NCBI GenBank assembly: GCA_017470605.1
Contig: JAFUYH010000041.1
Span: 1-64,000, forward strand
Length of the DNA: 64,000 nt
Origin: Treponema sp.
GTDB lineage: Bacteria > Spirochaetota > Spirochaetia > Treponematales > Treponemataceae
Direction of reading: 5' to 3'
Below are positions 1 to 6,412 of the stretch, one piece after another; the first letter of the stretch is position 1; each line of letters begins with the position of its first letter. Position numbers and translations under genes: made by a program. The notes under the pieces were generated by a model that was not told where the DNA came from, made no database searches, and worked only from the letters and a program-made list of their open reading frames with translations.

Positions 1-99
1 GCAATGCTCAGCGACAAAAAAGATTTTGATGTACAAAAGATGATTGGTCAATACAAACCAATGTCTCTCGCAGAAGAAGCTTTGACTGCCATGAATTAA
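1..99 (+). CDS. 3' end of an unidentified gene (partial)
   Basis: An open frame runs from base 1 to a TAA stop at 97-99 and encodes the last 32 residues of a protein whose start lies outside the window. The tail is hydrophilic, with the ending EEALTAMN, and I do not recognise the family. A nine-base-pair hairpin follows ten bases after the stop, then the ribosome site of the zinc-binding protein gene. The two genes could be co-transcribed, but the hairpin suggests that this transcript at least partly ends here. Confidence 0.55.
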   Translation, partial: AMLSDKKDFDVQKMIGQYKPMSLAEEALTAMN

Positions 100-108
100 G
101 AATTATAG

Positions 109-134
109 AAAGTCGACTTGTTCGTTGACTTTTT
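109..134 (+). terminator. Hairpin between the partial gene and the znuA-like gene
   Basis: The left arm AAAGTCGAC (109-117) pairs with GTTGACTTT (124-132), giving nine pairs including one G-T around a six-base loop, and more T residues follow. This has the form of a weak intrinsic terminator. It ends only two bases before the GGGAG ribosome site at 137-141 of the next gene, so it may act as an attenuator. Confidence 0.5.
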
Positions 135-147
135 ATGGGAGTATAAA

Positions 148-1203
148 ATGAAACTTAAAAAAATAATCGCAGGAGTTGCAATTCTCCTCGCACTCACATC
201 ATCAGTATTTGCCGCAAAGGCAAAAAAATCAAATAAAGATTCCGGCAAAGTCAAAATTGTAACTACAATCTTTCCTGAGTATGACTGGACCCGCGAAATT
301 CTGGGCCAAAATCCTGGAAATGTCGAACTCACCCTTCTTCTTGGAAACGGTGTAGACCTCCATTCTTATCAGCCTTCAATTCAGGACATTGCAAAAATTT
401 CAACTGCCGACATCTTCATTTACGTTGGCGGCGAAAGCGACGGCTGGGTAAAGGATGCCCTCAAAAATGCAACAAATAAAAACATGAAGGTCATCAATCT
501 TCTGGAAACTTTGGGAGACAAGGTAAAGACCGAAGAAATAAAGGAAGGAATGCAGGAAGAAGAACATGAGCATCATCACAGAGATGGCGAAAATCACGAA
601 GATGACGATGATCACGACCACGAAGCTGAAGAACATCATCACCATCACGATGACGAAGACGAAGCTGAATACGACGAGCACGTATGGCTTTCACTTCGCA
701 ATGCAAAAGTCCTGAGTGCAGAAATCGCCTCAGCCCTCACAGAAAAAGATCCTGCAAATGCCGATTCTTACAAGGCAAACCTTGCAGCCTACATTGCCCG
801 CCTGGATTCTCTGGACGCAGAATATGGAGCCGCTGTAAAAGCCAGCTCTAAGAAGTCAATCCTCTTCGGCGACCGCTTCCCATTCCGTTATCTTACAGAC
901 GACTACGGACTGGACTATTTTGCAGCCTTCGTCGGCTGCTCAGCAGAAACAGAAGCCAGCTTTGAAACCGTAATCTTCCTTGCAAAGAAGGTAGACGAAC
1001 TCGGCCTCAACTCAGTCCTCAAGATTGAAAGCGGCGACGGAAAAATCGCCCGCACCATCATCCAGAACACAAAGAAAAAGAACGCAAAGGTTCTGACACT
1101 GGATTCCATTCAGTCTACAACGCTCAAGCAGGCTAAAGCGGGAACTACATATATTCAGATAATGGAAGAAAACTTAAAAGTTCTTCAAGAAGCCTTAAAA
1201 TAA
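148..1203 (+). CDS. znuA: Zinc/manganese ABC transporter substrate-binding protein (ZnuA-like)
   Basis: This is a 351-residue cluster A-I (ZnuA/TroA-type) metal-binding protein. It starts with a signal peptide (MKLKKIIAGV, then a hydrophobic stretch ending TSSVFA), so the mature protein is periplasmic or lipid-anchored. Residues about 137-177 form a loop very rich in His, Asp and Glu, the classic metal-collecting loop of ZnuA proteins. The conserved ligand regions LHSYQPS and DEHVWLS flank that loop, and LFGDRFPFRYL lies further on. An in-frame TTG upstream at 118 was rejected because the ATG at 148 has GGGAG at 137-141 at good spacing and directly precedes the signal peptide. No permease or ATPase gene lies downstream, so the other transporter parts must be encoded elsewhere. 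Confidence 0.88.
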   Translation: MKLKKIIAGVAILLALTSSVFAAKAKKSNKDSGKVKIVTTIFPEYDWTREILGQNPGNVELTLLLGNGVDLHSYQPSIQDIAKISTADIFIYVGGESDGWVKDALKNATNKNMKVINLLETLGDKVKTEEIKEGMQEEEHEHHHRDGENHEDDDDHDHEAEEHHHHHDDEDEAEYDEHVWLSLRNAKVLSAEIASALTEKDPANADSYKANLAAYIARLDSLDAEYGAAVKASSKKSILFGDRFPFRYLTDDYGLDYFAAFVGCSAETEASFETVIFLAKKVDELGLNSVLKIESGDGKIARTIIQNTKKKNAKVLTLDSIQSTTLKQAKAGTTYIQIMEENLKVLQEALK

Positions 1204-1248
1204 AAGGCATTTCTGGCAGTCATTTCAGACAGAAAGGACTGCCAGAAA

Positions 1249-2406
1249 TCAGCAGTATTCGCCCCACTCACAGCCAATGTGATTAGCTTCAACTTCGTCT
1301 ATCAGCTTAAGTTTGCGGGCGAATAAACCAGTCTTTTTGTAAAGTTTTACGCAGCCGCTTCCAGTGCCGCCGTTCCAGAGCCTGTTGTGCCTTTTCTGAC
1401 CATCCGGTGCTTCATAATTTACAAGCAGCATTTTTGATTTTTCACATTCAACAGAAGTTTCCATCACAGCCCTGCAGGTCTCCTGACGGACATTCCAGAT
1501 GATTTTATCATCAGTTTCCCTGCAGTCAAACTTCGTACGGCAGAAAGTCCAGAATTTGGAAAAATTGAATTCATAGGACTTTCCTTCATAGCAGAAATCA
1601 CTCAAAAGCTTGCGGTTCAGGGCAATTCCAAAGGCCTTTGGCCGTCCTCCTCCAATATCAAAAACAGAATTTTCAAGTCGTTTTCCGCTTATCCTGCTTA
1701 CAAGGTCGCAGGAAGAAAGCCATACCCAGGGAGAAGTAAAATCTGCACCCCAGTTTTTATCTGCGTAGCCAAAAGATTTTTCAGGCTGAATTATAAAAGA
1801 CTCGCCGTTTGCAGTAATTTTTCCTGAATAAAGAGATTTCATCCCTTCTGCATGCCAGTACATTTCAAAAGCCTTGAGTTTACGGAAAAGTGAGCCCGCC
1901 CCATAACCGACATTAAAGGCGATTTTTTTATCAATCTGAATATCCCAGGTCATTGAACCAGAATCGCACATCCATTCAGGGTGATTTTTGCATTCTTCTT
2001 CAGAAATATCTACCGTCCCCTTAATAACTTTTTCACCCGCAAGACAGTCCAGTGCAGAAAGGTGATAGCCGTCCTTTTCCTGCCTGATTTTCACATCTTT
2101 CCACGGAATAAAACGATGAAGCTGGGCAGCATTTTCTCCCCACCAGCCGCACTTTACCATCAGATAACTTGGTTTTAATCCTTTTTCGCGGTTTGTAGGC
2201 AGCTGCCCCAAGAGCGGCTCACTTCCATCACATTCCCCCGCCCCCGCAAGTGCCGGATTACAGGTAAAATATTCGATAAAAAAAGTCCTCTCCTGTCCCG
2301 TTTTTTCGCTCACAGCAGTAAAATTATGCCACCACCAGTCATACCCCTTGCGGGCAAACCTTCCGTCCAGCATCCAATAATCTCGTTTTAGGTCTGATTT
2401 GTTCAT
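1249..2406 (-). CDS. Tocopherol-cyclase-like family protein
   Basis: This 385-residue soluble protein has an N-terminus (DGRFARKGYDWWWHNF, then FFIEYF) like bacterial proteins annotated as tocopherol cyclase family. It has many Trp residues, a WGADF motif near the middle, and PWVWLSS followed by FDIGGGRPK. Such proteins have a two-lobed lipocalin-like beta fold and occur in anaerobes that make no tocopherol, so the true substrate is unknown. There is no signal peptide. The ATG at 2404-2406 follows a GAGG ribosome site. The gene starts three bases after the ruvC stop and is probably co-transcribed with ruvC. The family call is from motif memory; enzymatic activity is not claimed. Confidence 0.6.
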   Translation of the reverse strand: MNKSDLKRDYWMLDGRFARKGYDWWWHNFTAVSEKTGQERTFFIEYFTCNPALAGAGECDGSEPLLGQLPTNREKGLKPSYLMVKCGWWGENAAQLHRFIPWKDVKIRQEKDGYHLSALDCLAGEKVIKGTVDISEEECKNHPEWMCDSGSMTWDIQIDKKIAFNVGYGAGSLFRKLKAFEMYWHAEGMKSLYSGKITANGESFIIQPEKSFGYADKNWGADFTSPWVWLSSCDLVSRISGKRLENSVFDIGGGRPKAFGIALNRKLLSDFCYEGKSYEFNFSKFWTFCRTKFDCRETDDKIIWNVRQETCRAVMETSVECEKSKMLLVNYEAPDGQKRHNRLWNGGTGSGCVKLYKKTGLFARKLKLIDEVEANHIGCEWGEYC

Positions 2407-2409
2407 AAT

Positions 2410-2967
2410 TTACCTCGTATAATGCAAATGCGTAATTGCGCCGGCCAGAGCATCGGCGGCGTGGTCGGGTTTTGGCTCAGTTTTTAAGCCAAGGAGAATC
2501 TTAACATAACGTTCAACAAGTTCCTTGTCGGCGGCGGCCGTTCCGGTCACTGCCTGCTTAATCTGGTTCGGCTGATATTCCCCGAGCTTTATATTGTGCT
2601 GGGCAAGGCAGAGGGTAACGACGCCACGCGCCTCGGCAACCCCCATGGCAGAAGTAACGTTCCGGGCAAAATACAAAGTTTCCATTCCCGCTTCGTCCGG
2701 CTGAAACTCGTCAATCACTGCACAAAGGCGGCTGTAGATTGTAAGCAACCTTTCCCCATGAGGCTGGTCAGACTTTGTTGTGATGCAGCCATAGCTTACC
2801 ATTCGGTAGCGGCCGTCACAAAAATCAACCACTCCAAAGCCGGTATTTGCAAGCCCCGGATCAATGCCAAGAACCCGCCTTACACTAGACTTTTTAGGAG
2901 ACAGAGCTGAACTTTCATTTACAAGCGAACTTCCCGGAAGCGGAGAAAAGACCTTTTCATTTTCCAT
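2410..2967 (-). CDS. ruvC: Holliday junction resolvase RuvC
   Basis: RuvC cuts Holliday junctions symmetrically with RuvAB during recombination. The catalytic acids are visible: LGIDPG (Asp near residue 35), METLYFAR (Glu near 96) and the C-terminal DHAADALA pair. QIKQAVTG is the usual DNA-contact segment. At 185 residues the protein is slightly long because of an extra Ser-rich stretch of about 30 residues before the first motif; a later start cannot be excluded, but no better ribosome site was seen. It lies two bases after the flavodiiron protein gene in the same direction, and its own stop abuts the tocopherol-cyclase-like gene, suggesting a three-gene transcript. Confidence 0.93.
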   Translation of the reverse strand: MENEKVFSPLPGSSLVNESSALSPKKSSVRRVLGIDPGLANTGFGVVDFCDGRYRMVSYGCITTKSDQPHGERLLTIYSRLCAVIDEFQPDEAGMETLYFARNVTSAMGVAEARGVVTLCLAQHNIKLGEYQPNQIKQAVTGTAAADKELVERYVKILLGLKTEPKPDHAADALAGAITHLHYTR

Positions 2968-2969
2968 AA

Positions 2970-4202
2970 TTATGCCGTCAATTCATCAGCAAGATTTTCC
3001 AGAGCCGCCACATCAGAATCCTTCATGGAAATCTTTATGGAAACCTTTGTCTCCAGATATTTCAGCTCAGTACAAGGCTCCAAAAGAGCCCTCATAGCCT
3101 TAGCGGCCGCAGGAGCCCAGCTTCCATTTTCAATAAAGGCTACAGTCCTCTTCTGGAAATTACGCTCAACAAGATGCTCAATAAACTCACGCATTTTTGG
3201 AAAAACGCCGCCGCAGTAGGTAGTAGAAGCAAAAACAATTTTTCCGTAGCGGAAGGCATCTTCCACGCACTCATAAATATCTTCCCGGGCAAGGTCAGAA
3301 AGAACGACCTTAGGACAGCCCTTTGCAATCAAAAGCTCAGCCAGTTTTTCAGCCGCAGCCTTAGTGTGCCCATAGACAGAAGTATAGGCAATCACAACTC
3401 CGTCACTTTCCACACCATAAGAAGACCAGGTATCATACAGAGCAATATAATGGCCGATATTCTCACTTAAAACAGGCCCATGCAGGGAACAGATAGTCTG
3501 AATATCAAGGGCGGCAGCCTTCTTCAAAAGAGACTGAACCGCAGAACCGAATTTTCCCACAATTCCAAAATAGTAGCGGCGGGCTTCACATTCCCAGCCC
3601 TCAGGGTCATCAAAATCAAAAGCGCCGAACTTACCAAAAGCATCAGCAGAAAAAAGAATCTTTTCCTTAGAATCATAAGTCATAATAACTTCCGGCCAGT
3701 GAACGTTCGGGGCCGCAATAAAGTTCAGCGCATGACCACAGACCGGCTTTCCATCAGAACTTCCGTCATTACATCCATCCCCGCCACCAAGCTCAAGCAC
3801 GCTGCCCTCGCCCACCACAATCTGACGGCCGGCAAAATCATCCTCAAACATATTCTTCATCATGCCAAAAGCCATCTTAGAAGAAACGATTTTTGCCTCA
3901 GGATATTTTTCCGCAAACTTTCTGATATTAGACGAATGATCCATTTCCATGTGCTGAACCACAAGATAGTCAGGAGTGCGGCTCTTTCCGTCAGCAGCAG
4001 GCACTTCACTCAAAGCCTTTTCAATATTCAAAAGCCACTGGTCTCCAAAAGCCGCATCAACGCTGTCCATAACGCAGATTTTTTCATCAATAATCAGATA
4101 GGAGTTATAGGCCATTCCGTCAGGAACTTCAAACTGTCCTTCAAACAAATCAATCTCGCGGTCACTCACGCCAACATATTTTACAGAATCCGTAACATTC
4201 AT
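2970..4202 (-). CDS. Flavodiiron protein (A-type flavoprotein, oxygen/NO reductase)
   Basis: This 410-residue protein joins an N-terminal beta-lactamase-like diiron domain to a C-terminal flavodoxin domain. Diiron ligands are visible as HMEMDH near residue 84, NVHWPE, SADAFG and SLHGP. The FMN-binding part starts near residue 267 with YTSVYGHT. In anaerobes such proteins reduce oxygen to water or NO to N2O in the cytoplasm and protect against air exposure. There is no C-terminal rubredoxin, so a separate donor is needed. The frame stays open upstream to 4271, but that stretch is a GC-rich repeat and is Arg/Lys-rich when translated. The ATG at 4200-4202 is preceded by AAGGAGG and is the start used here. 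Confidence 0.93.
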   Translation of the reverse strand: MNVTDSVKYVGVSDREIDLFEGQFEVPDGMAYNSYLIIDEKICVMDSVDAAFGDQWLLNIEKALSEVPAADGKSRTPDYLVVQHMEMDHSSNIRKFAEKYPEAKIVSSKMAFGMMKNMFEDDFAGRQIVVGEGSVLELGGGDGCNDGSSDGKPVCGHALNFIAAPNVHWPEVIMTYDSKEKILFSADAFGKFGAFDFDDPEGWECEARRYYFGIVGKFGSAVQSLLKKAAALDIQTICSLHGPVLSENIGHYIALYDTWSSYGVESDGVVIAYTSVYGHTKAAAEKLAELLIAKGCPKVVLSDLAREDIYECVEDAFRYGKIVFASTTYCGGVFPKMREFIEHLVERNFQKRTVAFIENGSWAPAAAKAMRALLEPCTELKYLETKVSIKISMKDSDVAALENLADELTA

Positions 4203-4204
4203 TT

Positions 4205-4262
4205 TTTTCCTCCTTTTTCTGGCTGCATTCCTCACTGCGTTCGGGTCGCTACGTCCGCCCTT
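4205..4262. repeat. GC-rich intergenic repeat, short copy
   Basis: A GC-rich block lies just upstream of the flavodiiron gene. On the minus strand it contains GCGAAGGGCGG, GCGACCCGAACGCAG and AGTGAGG. Similar words occur in the larger GC-rich element near 29036-29190. It forms the spurious N-terminal extension of the flavodiiron frame. Confidence 0.45.
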
Positions 4263-4271
4263 CGCTTGCAT

Positions 4272-4296
4272 AAAAAAACCGCCCGAAAACAGGCGG
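4272..4296 (-). terminator. Intrinsic terminator downstream of yebC
   Basis: On the minus strand CCGCCTG (4296-4290) pairs with CGGGCGG (4285-4279) around a TTTT loop, followed by seven T residues at 4278-4272. It is a textbook intrinsic terminator for transcription leaving yebC. It lies upstream of the flavodiiron gene, so that gene needs its own promoter. Confidence 0.85.
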
Positions 4297-4316
4297 CTTC
4301 CAATAAATATAACTTA

Positions 4317-4347
4317 CGAGTTTTCAAATCGCAGATTTGAAAACTCG
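4317..4347. other. Perfect 14-bp inverted repeat
   Basis: CGAGTTTTCAAATC (4317-4330) and its exact complement (4334-4347) surround a three-base centre. It is the middle of three successive hairpins between yebC and the flavodiiron gene. It has no T-run, so it is not an obvious terminator. Confidence 0.7.
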
Positions 4348-4349
4348 CT

Positions 4350-4385
4350 AATTTAGAAAATGTCATTTTTGACATTTTCTAAATT
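4350..4385. other. Perfect 16-bp inverted repeat overlapping the yebC stop
   Basis: The arms 4350-4365 and 4370-4385 are exact complements around TTTT, and the right arm overlaps the yebC stop codon at 4384-4386. The stem is AT-rich. It may protect the yebC mRNA 3' end or assist termination with the two hairpins that follow. Confidence 0.75.
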
Positions 4386-5127
4386 ATTCCTCTGGCTCAA
4401 AGTCATCTGGATATTCAGCTGTGTGGTAAACGTTCTGAACATCGTCGTTGTCTTCAAGACGGTCAATAAGGCGCTGAACCTTAGCAGCTGTGTCCTTATC
4501 AACAGGAGTGTAAGCATCTGGAACCATTCCTACATCAGCAGAAAGAGTTTCATAGCCTTTTTCCTGAAGAGCTTCAGCAACAGCAGTAAATGCATCTGGA
4601 GAAGTTGTTACAGTAATAACTCCGTCTTCATTTACGATATCATCAGCACCAGCTTCCAAAGCAACTTCCATTACTTCGTCTTCGTTTACCTTTTCAGCAT
4701 CTAGTTCGATAGTACCCTTTCTCTGGAACATACGGGAAACAGAACCAGAAGTTCCAAGGTTACCGCCGTTCTTTGCAAAAATGTTCTTTACATCAGCAGC
4801 TGCACGGTTCTTGTTATCAGAAAGAACTTCAACCATTACAGCAACTCCGCCAGGAGCATAACCTTCGTACAGATACTCTTCGTATGCTGCTCCGCCGTCT
4901 TCACCAGTACCCTTTTTGATAGCACGTTCAATGTTATCTTTAGGCATGTTTGCAGCACGAGCCTTAATAATTACAGTTCTAAGACGAGGGTTTGCGTTTG
5001 GATCACCACCGCCCATACGTGCAGCAATAGAAATTTCCTTAATAAATTTTGTAAAAATCTTACCACGTTTTGCATCAGCCAAACCTTTTGCATGTTTAAT
5101 GGTGGCCCATTTACTATGTCCTGACAT
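4384..5127 (-). CDS. yebC: YebC/PmpR family regulatory protein
   Basis: This 247-residue protein is a full-length YebC family member: start MSGHSKWATIKHAK, then KGTGEDGG, the YEGYAPGGVAVMVE core and NKNRAAADVK. The family was described as transcription factors; recent work links some members to translation of proline-rich stretches. Both roles are family knowledge, not seen here. The last residues are very acidic. Transcription probably ends at the hairpin cluster just downstream (4272-4385). The GC-rich repeat at 5213-5340 lies upstream. Confidence 0.93.
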   Translation of the reverse strand: MSGHSKWATIKHAKGLADAKRGKIFTKFIKEISIAARMGGGDPNANPRLRTVIIKARAANMPKDNIERAIKKGTGEDGGAAYEEYLYEGYAPGGVAVMVEVLSDNKNRAAADVKNIFAKNGGNLGTSGSVSRMFQRKGTIELDAEKVNEDEVMEVALEAGADDIVNEDGVITVTTSPDAFTAVAEALQEKGYETLSADVGMVPDAYTPVDKDTAAKVQRLIDRLEDNDDVQNVYHTAEYPDDFEPEE

Positions 5128-5212
5128 TAGGAACTCCTTGTATATAATAGAATACTAATTTTATCTATTAAAAATACCACAAATGAAAAATTTATTCAAT
5201 AATGTATTAAAG

Positions 5213-5340
5213 GAGGGGGAAGTCTCCCCCTCGCTCCAGCCTCCTCGGTCGCTCGCCTTCGGCTCGCTCTCTGCGGTGTCTTCCGCTACCCCTTCTGCGG
5301 GGATAACAAGCAGAGCTTGTTTACCCCCGTAACGCCCCCA
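5213..5340. repeat. GC-rich modular hairpin repeat
   Basis: The element begins with a hairpin (GAGGGGGA at 5213-5220 with TCCCCCTC at 5225-5232), then CGCTCCAGCC, a region of mixed hairpins, CTTCCGCTACCCC, an AACAAGC/GCTTGTT hairpin, and CCCCGTAACGCCCC. The same blocks occur in the same order, in opposite orientation, at 19278-19397 in the flagellar operon. A looser copy lies at 26787-26893. With the flanks, 5128-5421 holds nothing else recognisable. Confidence 0.75.
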
Positions 5341-5421
5341 TTTTCCATAATAAATACTGGTAACGCTTTTGGCGTGTACTTATATATTTTTACGTAATAT
5401 AATCTTAATCATGGTAGTAAT

Positions 5422-5742
5422 TTGCAAGAACCTGATGAAAGAACAACTAGATTATTTAATCAAAGTTTAATTTCTAAAAAAGATTACAATGATTTTTGTA
5501 ACTTTAAGAAAAGAAGTTTTAGAAAAGAGTATTACTCTGTATGCAGAGATGTAATTTCTATCGAAGCTTGTGACAGATATCGTAACGATGAAAATATCTT
5601 AAAAGAATATGAGATTTTCCAAGCAAGAATTCTGATGGCTCATTTTTTAGAGAATTTTGTAAACTTTAAAACTTTACTAAAAAATTACAAGCAAGTTGAT
5701 TTGAACCAGCTATTGAAAGATGGATTGGAGTATAAACTTTAA
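5422..5742 (+). CDS. Hypothetical protein, probably a 5'-truncated remnant
   Basis: The frame is open from 5398 to a TAA at 5740-5742 and has no ATG near its beginning. TTG at 5422 gives 106 residues, without a ribosome site. The product is charged and probably helical, with many Lys, Asn and Tyr; the ending is LLKDGLEYKL. I do not recognise it. A TATAAT at 5398-5403 lies so close that a normal leader is unlikely. The GC-rich repeat ends shortly upstream, so this may be the 3' part of a gene cut by a rearrangement. Low GC content matches the defence genes to the right. Confidence 0.35.
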   Translation: MQEPDERTTRLFNQSLISKKDYNDFCNFKKRSFRKEYYSVCRDVISIEACDRYRNDENILKEYEIFQARILMAHFLENFVNFKTLLKNYKQVDLNQLLKDGLEYKL

Positions 5743-5763
5743 TGTTCTATACAGAGGCATTAA

Positions 5764-6117
5764 TTAAACACTTTGGCCAATTGTAAAAATGTAAATTTCA
5801 AGTAATATACCAAGGGCACTGAAAATGATTTCAACAATACCAATTATTTTATATTTATCATTTTTTATTGAAGCTGCTTTTACAGTTCCTATTACTGAAA
5901 TAATTAAACATGGTATTGGAATTAGAAAAATTCCAAAAATTGCTACACCGGCAAAGAAAGAATAAATAGCGCCTCTGTTTGTTGGAAATTCAAGTATAGA
6001 AGCAATAATAAAACTTCCTATAATAACAAGAACAGAAATTATTGGAATCCATAGATTTTTTTTATCGTTGAATTCTGCATTTTTTTCCTCCAATTTTTTC
6101 ACTACTTCTTTTACCAC
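5764..6117 (-). CDS. Small integral membrane protein
   Basis: The predicted 117-residue protein has a charged N-terminus (VKKLEEKNAEFNDKK) followed by three hydrophobic segments, at about residues 22-42, 52-75 and 88-112. It is probably an inner-membrane protein with a short cytoplasmic head. The start appears to be GTG at 6117; an ATG at 6125 is in another frame and stops at once. No family was recognised. It lies about 70 bases past the end of a small gene in the same direction and may belong to the transcript of the GmrSD-like gene. Confidence 0.5.
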   Translation of the reverse strand: MVKEVVKKLEEKNAEFNDKKNLWIPIISVLVIIGSFIIASILEFPTNRGAIYSFFAGVAIFGIFLIPIPCLIISVIGTVKAASIKNDKYKIIGIVEIIFSALGILLEIYIFTIGQSV

Positions 6118-6188
6118 AGTTTCATGACTAAAAACAATTTTTTTTATAAAAATGAATACTCAGTCGTGAAAAGGTAAAGATTAAATTT

Positions 6189-6392
6189 TTAACCACTTAT
6201 TTCAGTTTTCTTAATAATCTTCTCTAATTCGCTTGCAGGAAGCTCATGCCATTTCATAATATCAAGTCCAATATTACAAGGAATAAAACCCTTTTTTATA
6301 TAATTATAAATATGTATTTTCCCGTTTATGTCAGCAAAGATTGAATCAATATCATCAATATAATAATGTATTTCATTTGTAGATGTTTTCAA
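6189..6392 (-). CDS. Small hypothetical protein downstream of the GmrSD-like gene
   Basis: The gene encodes 67 residues of mixed composition with a Tyr/Ile-rich beginning and an amphipathic C-terminus (ASELEKIIKKTE). The start is TTG at 6392, with AAGGAAGG upstream in the 20-base gap after the preceding gene, so the two genes are translationally close and share a transcript. No family was recognised. It could be an accessory or immunity factor for the large nuclease; this is inferred only from position. Confidence 0.5.
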   Translation of the reverse strand: MKTSTNEIHYYIDDIDSIFADINGKIHIYNYIKKGFIPCNIGLDIMKWHELPASELEKIIKKTEISG

Positions 6393-6412
6393 TACAACAC
6401 CTTCCTTATGTA

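Noticed and set aside
4205-4271. N-terminal extension of the flavodiiron protein to 4271
   Set aside because: The extra codons come from a GC-rich repeat and the strong AAGGAGG site points to the ATG at 4202.
3480-4340. Long plus-strand frame (286 codons) opposite the flavodiiron gene
   Set aside because: It is the antisense of a well-supported gene, is rich in Arg/His/Asn without domain features, and has no ribosome site.
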